From Planctomycetota bacterium (GTDB lineage Bacteria > Planctomycetota > SZUA-567 > H5-PLA8 > CALKMO01), in the NCBI GenBank assembly GCA_026417845.1, contig JAOACM010000018.1, forward strand, positions 13,565 through 18,891: a DNA stretch of 5,327 nt, given 5' to 3'. This document shows positions 1 through 5,316 of the stretch, one piece after another. Numbering within the stretch: the stretch's first letter is position 1; every line of letters begins with the position of its first letter. The notes under the pieces are model-generated. The model did no database searches and was not told the DNA's origin. It worked only from the letters and a program-made list of their open reading frames with translations. The position numbers and the translations under genes were made by a program.

Positions 1-81
1 GGATTACATGGGGCGGGAGAGTCGGGGCGCTGCGGCTTCGTGCCTCTTCGCGGCGCCGGAAGTTTCGCGCCTGTCCGCGGC

Positions 82-93
82 ACGACGCGTCGT
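82..93. repeat. Perfect 12-bp palindrome ACGACGCGTCGT
   Basis: The sequence equals its own reverse complement over 12 bases and stops there, because the flanking C81 and A94 do not pair. It could be a dimeric regulator site about 225 bases before the large gene. About one such palindrome is expected by chance in a GC-rich window of this size. Confidence 0.3.
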
Positions 94-99
94 ACGGCC

Positions 100-114
100 G
101 GGCGCAATGTGCCC
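100..114 (+). other. Small RNA-type hairpin, 6-bp stem with AAT loop
   Basis: GGGCGC (100-105) pairs with GTGCCC (109-114) with one G-U pair, leaving the loop AAT. It is followed by CTTGGGGAG rather than a T-run, so it is not a typical intrinsic terminator. It may be a leader structure or chance. Confidence 0.3.
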
Positions 115-129
115 CTTGGGGAGTAATTA

Positions 130-291
130 TTGTTTAGAGCTTATCCAAAGACCTCCGGCCGGACCCGGTGCTCCGCTGCGGAAGCCTTGGCCGCCGCAGG
201 AGTTTTTGGACAGGCACTTACCGCGTTCGGGGTGGCGGCTGCCATTTTCAGTGGCTCGCCCGAATGGGGCAACAATGGCGCTACTGCATAA
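130..291 (+). CDS. Doubtful small ORF, 53 codons, TTG start
   Basis: A TTG at 130 sits six bases after GGGGAG (118-123), a good Shine-Dalgarno-like sequence at a good distance. The frame runs to TAA at 289-291, just ahead of the large gene. The peptide has a short polar and basic start followed by a hydrophobic Ala/Gly-rich stretch (AAAGVFGQALTAFGVAAAIF), so it could form a single membrane helix. It ends in WGNNGATA. The composition looks more protein-like than the other frames in this interval. However, there is no ATG, third-position G+C is only about 58% (31 of 53 codons), and no family is recognised. It could be a chance frame in a leader region. Confidence 0.2.
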   Translation: MFRAYPKTSGRTRCSAAEALAAAGVFGQALTAFGVAAAIFSGSPEWGNNGATA

Positions 292-318
292 GACCGCTGT
301 ACTGCTGCGCCCCGATAT

Positions 319-3300
319 ATGGGCACGGTAAGCGACTACCTGCTGGGAGAATTCGGCGGGATCATGGACAGCGGCGACAGGCAAGTCACGGCGGCCGGGA
401 GATGCGGTCCGGCGCCCGGCGGTCCGAGGCGGAGTCCGGACGGAGTCGGGGGCAGACAGTTGGCCGCGCCCGTTTCTCACTTCCCGCCGGTCCTTCGCTC
501 GGCCATCCTCGCCGCGATGGGCGGCGGGACCCTGACGCTGCAGGTCCTGTTCTTCCGCGAGATGTTGTCGGTATTCTGGGGGAGCGAGGCCGTTGCCGGC
601 GCCGTGCTGGGCGGCTGGCTGCTTCTGGGCGGGATCGGCGGCGCGGTCCTCTGGCCGCTGGCGGCCAGGAGGCTGTCGGCGCGGATCGCCTTCCCGGCCG
701 GTCTGATCGCGCTGGCGATGGCCGGTCCGGCCACAATCCCCCTGATCCGTGCGATACCGTTCGCGGCGGGCCACGACCCTGGGGTTCTGCTTTCGTTCTG
801 GACCGGTGCGGCGCTTACGCTGATCGCGCTGGCTCCCCCGGGCATTCTGAGCGGCGCGGTGTTCGCCGCGGCGATCCCGTGGGCTGCTGGTCAGGTCGCG
901 CGCGAACCGGGGGGGATCCTGCCGCGGAGCGGAACCGGCATGCCTGGAGGGCAGGGCGCGCACGGATCCGGGCGCGATACGGCACCTGACAGACAGGCGC
1001 TCAAAGACACGCCTGGAGCGCCTGATCGCTCCTGTCGCCCGAATGCAGACGCCGCAGCCGGCCCGCCGGGGACCGTCTTCGAAGGCGCTGTCCCGGAAGG
1101 CGGATACGCACCGGACGGAAGCGGCGGCGCTCAGATCGAAGGCCCGGCCGCCGTTGTTTACTTCTGGGACAATGCCGGCAGCGTACTCGGCGGGCTGGGG
1201 CTGACCGCGGCGCTGTGCCTGGGCATCCCGTCGAATTTTCAGGCCGCCGCCGTGGCCGGACTGTGTCTGGCTGCAGCCGCCGGTGCCGCCTTCCTCATCG
1301 GCGGCGGACTGCAGCTTCGACGTCAGCCTCCGGAACCAGGGACACATCCGGACGATCCACAGTACGGCCGGGCGTATGTCCAAGCCGGACCTTCGAGTCC
1401 GGCCGGCGTTTTCAAGCCTCCTCCGGATGGTTCCCCTCCTAAACGCAGCCCCGGCACAGGGCGAACATGGCTCCGGCGCGCGGCGATCCCTGAGGCGGCC
1501 GCCTTCGCGGCGATCCTGAACGCCGCCTGCGCGTTCACCCCGCTCGGCCGCGCCCTTGACGAAACCTCCCTCGCGCTGGCCTACCCCGGCGAGACGATAC
1601 TCGCGCGCGGCGAGACGCCTTCCGGGCAGATCGTGGCCACCGAACGCTTGGGGCAGAGGAACTTCTACTGCTCGGGGCGATTCCTCTCGTCCTCCGAATC
1701 TTACGCGGCGGACGAGGAGCTTGTGCACCTGGCGCTCCTGCACCATCCCGATCCGGAACGGGTGTTACTGATCGGCGGACTGGCCAGACGATGGGGAACG
1801 CTGGCGGCCAGGCACGGGGCGCGGGAAATAATCCTGCTGGAGTCCGACCCGGCCGTGGCGTCGGTGCTGCTCGATGCCGGCGCGCTCTCCGGGCTGGAGC
1901 TGGAGGCGATCGGGGGCCGGGATTCCGGTTCGGCTCACGATGTGCGGGCCGTCAATCGGGACGGCGATGGCGGTGGAACCGGTACCACCGGCAATCCTCC
2001 TGCAGGTTCGACATCTCAGGGCGAACGCATCCCAGCCGCACCGGCATCCGACAAAGCCCGGAAACAGGCCGGCGGATCCGGCTCTCCGTCACATGGTGGG
2101 GCGGAACTACCCTCCCTGGCGCAGGGATCCTGCTCGAAGGTATCTGTCGTATATGGGGATGCCAGGGCTTTCCTCCGGAACAACCCTGACACTTTCGACG
2201 CAGTGATACTTGATCCCGGAATGCCCGCCACTTTCTCGCAATACAGGCTCATGACCGCCGAATTCTTCGCGGATGCCGCCGGCGCGCTGCGCCGGGGCGG
2301 GATGCTGGCGTTCGCGCTTCCCGGGCGGCGCGGATCGCAGGGACGGGCGGAGCGCCTGATGCTGGCTTCCGTACGGGCAGCGCTGCGGTCGGTGTTTCCC
2401 GATGCGCGTCTGATCGCCGGCGAGGCGGCCGGCTTCCTGTTCGTCGCCTCGGGCGTGCCGCTGCCCGGAGCTGATGAGATGCGCCTGAGATGGGAGCAGC
2501 TCGGACTGCGCCCGGTGACGATTCCGCCTGGAAGCATAGGCACCACCTACCTCGGATTCGCTGACAGGAGTCTGGCCGGGGCGCTGGATTCCGAAAGGGG
2601 CGTCCGCCCTTCGTCCGATTTCGAGCCTGCCTGCCTGGGTTATGCTACGGCGTTCATGCTCAAAGCCGCCTCCCGCGGTACCGAATCTCTCTGGACGAAA
2701 CTGCTTTTGGATCCGACGCCGCTGAGCGGCTGGATTCCAATGGCGGCTGCGCTGGGCGCCGGAGCCGTCCTGGCGTTCGTTCCCTGGCTGATCGCCATCC
2801 TCCGGAACAGGACGCGGGGAACCGCCGGGGGACCGCAGATCGGGCAGACCATGCCGCATGCGACGCCGGGAGCGTCCATATCCGCCGCGGACTCCCATGC
2901 CGGAGCGCCCGCACAGGCGCTGGTCGTTATCTCCTCCCTCCCGTCCGCCTTCGCATGGCAGATCCCGGCGGCATTTCTGGCGGGGGCATCCGGCCTTGCG
3001 CTGGAAGTGCTTCTGATGAACGGTTTCCAGGTAGTTCGCGGAAGTCTCTACGGAGAGGTCGGCGCGTTTCTTGCGGCGTTCATGGCGGGCGCTGGCATCG
3101 GGGCGGCGGCATGCGAGACCTTCCTCTGGACCTGTCCCAGCCTCCCAAGGCGGGGAAGAAAAGGAGCTCGAGTCCTCGGCTGCGCGCTCGAGGTTTTCGA
3201 ACGAGCTTTTCGCCGGTCGGCGCGGGGCGTCGTATCGGCCGGACCGGAGGGAAGCGTTCCCGGGAAGGGTATTGCTGCCTTGGGGGCGAGCGGCGCTAAA

Positions 3301-5190
3301 ACCGGCGATATGGAGGTAGCCTCCGGCGCCGGTCTGGCATTCCTCGCGCTTCTGGCCGCCGCATCCGGATTGCTGCTGGAACTGGCCCGCGCCGCCGGAG
3401 AGCATGCCGGAGCGGGCATTCTCTTTCTGGCGAACCTTGCCGCTGGCGCAGCCGTCGGATGGGTGTTCGCCGTCGCGTCCCGCGCGGGGGCGGGATCCCG
3501 TGGTCGGGAGAGCGACGCGGCCGGGATCTGCGCATCCGGAAGCAACGCGGCCGGCGCCAGCGCGACGGAAGGCGATGGACAGGCGCGGGGGCGGGATCGC
3601 GCGGGTATACCGGAAGGCAGGAGGGATCGGATGGTTCATGTATCGGGCGGAATCGTATACGGCGCGGACTTGGCCGGCGCGGCGGCCGGCGCCTATCTCT
3701 GCTCCGGCCTGTTGATTCCCCTGCTCGGGATGCCGCGGACCGGCATCGTCGCGTCTCTGTTGTGCGTTCCGCTGGCTGCCCGGCTCCTGTATTCCGCGTG
3801 CGCCTCGCGTGCAATGCGAAAGTTCGCGGTCGGGATCGGCGCCCTTGCGTTTGTTCTGCTCTGCGTCGTGGGACTGAGGTGCATTTCCTCCTCTGCCGGG
3901 CCGGAATTGCCACGGCCGCCGGCCGGCAGGGTATCGCCCCCGGCCGAACGCGGCGATGATCGGACGGCGGAGGAAAAAGGCGGAGAGCGAACGGCCGGAC
4001 GGGAGATCGGCCGGGAGGACGCGCGGGCATCAGAACGGACGGCCGACCGGATAGCCGGACGGGCGGCCAGGCGGACAACCGGACAGGCGGCCGAACGGAC
4101 GGCCGACGAAGGAAGCAGAGGGATATCCGGAGGGGATGCCCGCCCGGAAGCGGCGAACCGGCTGGAACGGATCTCCCGTTCGCTCCCGATCATGGGCACC
4201 ATGGCCCGCGTATCCATAGTCGTGCCGGAGGGCGATCATAAGCTGGCCGACCGCGCATTCGAAGCCGCCTTCGGGGCGATGAAGCGCGTCAACGAGCTTA
4301 TGAGCGACTACAGGGACGATTCCGAGGTCGCCCGAATGCGCCGGATGAGGCCCGGCGAGTCGGCGACAATCCACGAATGGACCGCCGAGTCTCTCGCCGT
4401 TTCCCTTCTTATGCACAGACTTTCCGGCGGAGCCTTCGATCCGACGATCCGTCCGGTCCTGAAGCTGTACCGGTTCAGCGGCAGGGAGGAAGATCTGCCC
4501 GCCGGGGATGTGCTGGCTGCGGCGATGGCGAAGGTCGGGCTGGGGTCGCTGGAGTTAGACCCGGCAGCGCACCGCGTACGGATCGGCGAACACCCCGTGG
4601 ATCTGGACTTCGGCGCGGTAGGCAAGGGTTACGCCAACGACCGGGCGGCGATGGCGCTTGGCGAACTGCGCGTTCCGGGCGCACTGCTGGCGATAAGCGG
4701 GGAGATACTGGCCGTCGGCCGGAAAGAAGACGGCTCGCCCTGGAGGGTCGGGATACAGCATCCGCGCGATAAGGAGGCCATCGTTGCCGAAGTAGAGGCC
4801 CGGCCGGGAGAGGCCATATCCACATCGGGCGACTACGAGAAATTTTTCTTCCATAAAGGCGTGCGGCACCCGCATGTAATTGACGCGCGCACTGGAAGGC
4901 CGGTCCTGAACGGCCCGGCATCGGTGACCGTCCTGTACCTGCCGCCGGAAGACTGCAAACCGCCGCTCGACCGCGCCGGGGCCGTCGCCGATGCCCTGGC
5001 GACATCTCTGCTGATCCTCGGGCGCGAAGAGGGGCGCAAGGTCTTGGATCGCATCCCAGGGGCTGACGCGATATTCCTGTACGCCGACGACCGGGGCGAT
5101 ATAAGGGCCGCGGCATCCGCCGGCGCGATGCGGAGAGCGAGATTCGCCGCGGGCATTGCGGCGGAAGAACTGGCCGCCGGCAGCAAATGA
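319..5190 (+). CDS. Giant membrane protein: spermidine-synthase-like core fused to a C-terminal ApbE FMN transferase
   Basis: This single 1623-residue frame ends in TGA at 5188-5190. The in-frame upstream stop is TAA at 289-291, so the start lies between them. ATG 319 has no ribosome binding site. ATG 364 (Met16) has purine-rich GGGAGA 14 bases upstream and may be the true start, and neither choice affects a domain. Order: N-terminal tail (1-58), first membrane half (59-408), divergent SpeE-like domain (412-782), second membrane half (803-1189), Arg-rich linker (1191-1283), ApbE domain (1284-1620). Residues 1-1190 follow the known fused membrane/spermidine synthase layout. The ApbE extension is the unusual part. 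ApbE transfers FMN from FAD to Thr/Ser of extracytoplasmic flavoproteins, so the inferred role is a membrane-anchored flavinylation factor. The protein is far longer than usual because of low-complexity loop inserts. No frameshift was seen. The frame and the ApbE assignment are secure, and the role of the front part is not. Confidence 0.93.
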   Translation: MGTVSDYLLGEFGGIMDSGDRQVTAAGRCGPAPGGPRRSPDGVGGRQLAAPVSHFPPVLRSAILAAMGGGTLTLQVLFFREMLSVFWGSEAVAGAVLGGWLLLGGIGGAVLWPLAARRLSARIAFPAGLIALAMAGPATIPLIRAIPFAAGHDPGVLLSFWTGAALTLIALAPPGILSGAVFAAAIPWAAGQVAREPGGILPRSGTGMPGGQGAHGSGRDTAPDRQALKDTPGAPDRSCRPNADAAAGPPGTVFEGAVPEGGYAPDGSGGAQIEGPAAVVYFWDNAGSVLGGLGLTAALCLGIPSNFQAAAVAGLCLAAAAGAAFLIGGGLQLRRQPPEPGTHPDDPQYGRAYVQAGPSSPAGVFKPPPDGSPPKRSPGTGRTWLRRAAIPEAAAFAAILNAACAFTPLGRALDETSLALAYPGETILARGETPSGQIVATERLGQRNFYCSGRFLSSSESYAADEELVHLALLHHPDPERVLLIGGLARRWGTLAARHGAREIILLESDPAVASVLLDAGALSGLELEAIGGRDSGSAHDVRAVNRDGDGGGTGTTGNPPAGSTSQGERIPAAPASDKARKQAGGSGSPSHGGAELPSLAQGSCSKVSVVYGDARAFLRNNPDTFDAVILDPGMPATFSQYRLMTAEFFADAAGALRRGGMLAFALPGRRGSQGRAERLMLASVRAALRSVFPDARLIAGEAAGFLFVASGVPLPGADEMRLRWEQLGLRPVTIPPGSIGTTYLGFADRSLAGALDSERGVRPSSDFEPACLGYATAFMLKAASRGTESLWTKLLLDPTPLSGWIPMAAALGAGAVLAFVPWLIAILRNRTRGTAGGPQIGQTMPHATPGASISAADSHAGAPAQALVVISSLPSAFAWQIPAAFLAGASGLALEVLLMNGFQVVRGSLYGEVGAFLAAFMAGAGIGAAACETFLWTCPSLPRRGRKGARVLGCALEVFERAFRRSARGVVSAGPEGSVPGKGIAALGASGAKTGDMEVASGAGLAFLALLAAASGLLLELARAAGEHAGAGILFLANLAAGAAVGWVFAVASRAGAGSRGRESDAAGICASGSNAAGASATEGDGQARGRDRAGIPEGRRDRMVHVSGGIVYGADLAGAAAGAYLCSGLLIPLLGMPRTGIVASLLCVPLAARLLYSACASRAMRKFAVGIGALAFVLLCVVGLRCISSSAGPELPRPPAGRVSPPAERGDDRTAEEKGGERTAGREIGREDARASERTADRIAGRAARRTTGQAAERTADEGSRGISGGDARPEAANRLERISRSLPIMGTMARVSIVVPEGDHKLADRAFEAAFGAMKRVNELMSDYRDDSEVARMRRMRPGESATIHEWTAESLAVSLLMHRLSGGAFDPTIRPVLKLYRFSGREEDLPAGDVLAAAMAKVGLGSLELDPAAHRVRIGEHPVDLDFGAVGKGYANDRAAMALGELRVPGALLAISGEILAVGRKEDGSPWRVGIQHPRDKEAIVAEVEARPGEAISTSGDYEKFFFHKGVRHPHVIDARTGRPVLNGPASVTVLYLPPEDCKPPLDRAGAVADALATSLLILGREEGRKVLDRIPGADAIFLYADDRGDIRAAASAGAMRRARFAAGIAAEELAAGSK
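345..350 (+). promoter_or_regulatory. Possible Shine-Dalgarno for an internal start at ATG 364
   Basis: GGGAGA lies 13 bases before ATG 364, a longer gap than ideal. A second purine run, GGCGGG at 355-360, is too close. The first ATG (319) is preceded by pyrimidine-rich GCTGCGCCCCGATAT with no purine motif. Met16 is therefore slightly favoured, which would shorten the product to 1608 residues. The evidence is weak for both. Confidence 0.3.
493..1542 (+). other. Domain: first membrane half, about seven helices
   Basis: Residues 59-408. Hydrophobic segments lie near 60-84, 92-113, 123-146, 156-189 (one long kinked helix or two), 279-300, 303-328 and 388-408. The segment at 279-292, beginning VYFWDNAGSVLGG, matches the 'Y..N/D..G...G' helix start typical of membrane-fused spermidine synthases. 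Basic residues cluster between helices 2 and 3 (AARRLSAR, 115-122) and around 331-387, which puts those loops in the cytoplasm. A Gly/Pro/Asp-rich insert (about 193-275) sits just before the VY..D helix. A second insert (about 331-386) precedes the last helix. With seven helices and the N-terminus inside, the next domain emerges in the periplasm. The topology is inferred from charge only. Confidence 0.75.
1552..2664 (+). other. Domain: divergent spermidine-synthase-like (Rossmann/methyltransferase fold)
   Basis: Residues 412-782. Recognisable pieces in order are GETPSGQIVATE (431-442), DEELVHLALLHHPDPERVLLIGG (465-487, the DE..YHE...VL.IGGG region), LLESDPAV (506-513, the ELDP strand end), VYGDARAFL (611-619), FDAVILDPGMP (626-636), then ATFSQYRLMTAEFF (637-650) and RRGGMLAFALP (658-668). 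PSSDFEP (764-770) resembles the 'N.D..P' signature closing this region in membrane-fused members. Key changes from true SpeE are a glycine loop reading GGLARR instead of GGGDGG, VHL instead of YHE, and only the first Asp of the D..D pair kept (Asp632, with Met635 in place of the second). A Gly/Ser-rich insert (about 531-605) splits the Rossmann core. Family membership is well supported, but aminopropyltransferase activity is unlikely. A role in ligand or partner binding is inference. Confidence 0.75.
3482..3598 (+). repeat. 16-bp direct repeat inside a protein insert, read in two frames
   Basis: GCGCGGGGGCGGGATC occurs exactly at 3482-3497 and 3583-3598. The copies are 101 bases apart, which is not a multiple of three. 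The first copy encodes part of RAGAGS and the second encodes ARGRDR. The insert spanning residues 1054-1110 therefore carries a DNA duplication that did not keep the amino acids. Confidence 0.7.
3511..3554 (+). repeat. Degenerate 30-bp (10-residue) tandem repeat, SDAAG/SNAAG
   Basis: AGCGACGCGGCCGG (3511-3524) recurs as AGCAACGCGGCCGG (3541-3554), with one mismatch in 14 and an offset of exactly 30 bases. In protein this gives SDAAGICASG followed by SNAAGASATE. The repeat keeps the frame and lies within the same low-complexity insert. Confidence 0.55.
3889..4167 (+). other. Arg/Thr/Ala/Glu-rich linker between last helix and ApbE domain
   Basis: Residues 1191-1283 are hydrophilic and low in complexity, with almost no hydrophobic residues. 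The motif [DE]RTA occurs four times, with Arg at 1215, 1224, 1240 and 1260, mixed with AGR and AAR units. It is probably disordered or partly helical, and it would hold the ApbE domain on a long tether away from the membrane. No known domain is recognised. The DNA is a mosaic of CGGACGGCC-like words, so the linker probably grew by slippage or local duplication. Confidence 0.7.
4033..4107 (+). repeat. 15-bp exact repeat in the Arg-rich linker
   Basis: GAACGGACGGCCGAC is found at 4033-4047 and 4093-4107, 60 bases apart and in frame. It encodes ERTAD both times (residues 1239-1243 and 1259-1263). A related GAACGGCCGGACGG at 3989-4002 encodes ERTAG with one extra base shift afterwards. Confidence 0.65.
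4168..5178 (+). other. Domain: ApbE-type FAD:protein FMN transferase
   Basis: Residues 1284-1620, about 337 residues, the usual length of a mature ApbE. Family motifs appear in order: PIMGTMARV (1290-1298), MSDYRDDSEV (1328-1337), GGAFDPTIRPV (1370-1380), VDLDFGAVGKGYANDRAA (1427-1444), ISGEILAVG (1459-1467), PWRVGIQHP (1474-1482), ISTSGDYEKFF (1500-1510), HVIDARTGRPV (1519-1529) and ADALATSLLILG (1557-1568). Asp1558 and Thr1562 of the DALAT motif match the metal-site residues of characterised ApbE proteins. Lys1436 and Gly1437 lie in the conserved KGYA flavin-site motif. Nothing essential appears missing, so catalysis is expected: moving FMN from FAD to a Thr/Ser in an S/T-G-A-T-type site. 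One deviation is Glu1462, where Gly-Asp or Gly-Asn is common. The target protein is not in the window. Confidence 0.93.
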
Positions 5191-5214
5191 GTAATTGTTT
5201 GCCGTATTCCGACC

Positions 5215-5279
5215 GGGAGTGCTACTCATAGTGGTGCGCCCCGGGCGGAACAGTGATAGAGCTACCCATATGCACTCCC
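5215..5279. repeat. 8-bp inverted repeat GGGAGTGC ... GCACTCCC with nested direct repeat
   Basis: GGGAGTGC (5215-5222) is exactly complementary to GCACTCCC (5272-5279), enclosing 49 bases. GCTACTCATA (5221-5230) recurs as GCTACCCATA (5261-5270), with nine of ten bases matching at an offset of 40. A self-complementary CGCCC-C-GGGCG lies between them. It could be a structured 3' RNA element or a regulatory site for a downstream gene. It fits no known element that I recognise. Confidence 0.4.
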
Positions 5280-5298
5280 AGCGCTCGCGTCCCTGGGG

Positions 5299-5316
5299 TG
5301 CATTACCGTAAATGCA
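5299..5316 (+). other. 6-bp hairpin TGCATT / AATGCA
   Basis: TGCATT (5299-5304) pairs with AATGCA (5311-5316) around the loop ACCGTA. CCC 5291-5293 and GGG 5317-5319 could extend it across a five-base bulge. The tail is GGGTCCTAGAG, without a T-run, so termination is not supported. Confidence 0.3.

Larger units (their letters stand above)
1..318. other. Upstream region without a secure gene
   Basis: This stretch holds no recognised protein. It contains a 12-bp palindrome (82-93), a hairpin (100-114), a CCCC-TT-GGGG arm pair (112-121), an AT-rich patch (124-136) and the doubtful small ORF. A 107-codon plus frame (8-331) and a 61-codon minus frame (141-326) are also open, but neither has a convincing start signal. 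No clear -35/-10 promoter could be assigned. Confidence 0.5.
2725..3885 (+). other. Domain: second membrane half, about eight helices
   Basis: Residues 803-1189. Helices lie near 804-828, 878-902, 911-931, 1003-1021, 1029-1053, 1111-1135, 1140-1160 and 1167-1188. AGASGLALEVLLMNGFQVVRG (888-908), then a segment ending AFMAGAGIGAA (920-930), fits the membrane-fused SpeE pattern 'GF..M.lEi.ll.FQ...G...FM.G...G'. It also repeats the pattern of the first half (61-110). VYGADLAGAAAGAYL (1113-1127) repeats the VYFWDNAGSVLGG helix. Strongly basic loops at 829-834, 944-969, 1055-1104 and 1164-1168 fit a cytoplasmic side and leave the ApbE domain outside. Inserts occupy about 934-1001 and 1054-1110. 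The last helix starts with Met-Arg-Lys at 1166 and ends near Cys1188, so it looks like an ApbE export signal. Confidence 0.72.

Noticed and set aside
314..321. GATATATG as a -10 promoter element
   Set aside because: It matches the -10 consensus poorly and no -35-like hexamer lies at a suitable distance upstream.
141..326. 61-codon minus-strand frame with an Ala/Lys-rich end
   Set aside because: It starts with GTG without a good ribosome site, overlaps the start of the large gene on the other strand, and has no recognisable family.
8..331. 107-codon plus-strand frame overlapping the start of the large gene
   Set aside because: It is Pro/Arg-rich, has no Shine-Dalgarno visible before ATG 8, and shows no motif or hydrophobic pattern. 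It is probably not coding.
802..821. TGAALT (residues 162-167) as an FMN-attachment site
   Set aside because: The Thr that would carry FMN is Ala, and the segment lies inside a membrane helix. No S/T-G-A-T site was found anywhere in the large protein.
127..1746. Long minus-strand open frame of 539 codons
   Set aside because: It lies opposite the large gene. Its product is Arg/Pro/Gly-rich without hydrophobic periodicity or any family motif, as is typical of antisense shadows in GC-rich coding DNA.
2107..3639. Long minus-strand open frame of 510 codons
   Set aside because: It is a shadow of the large gene with the same low-complexity Arg/Gly/Ser composition and no recognisable domain. The plus frame here contains clear family motifs.
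120..5204. GAGTAATT shared by both flanks (121-128 and 5189-5196) as mobile-element ends
   Set aside because: It is an eight-base match in AT-rich patches with no inverted terminal repeats and no recombinase gene. It is explained by chance.
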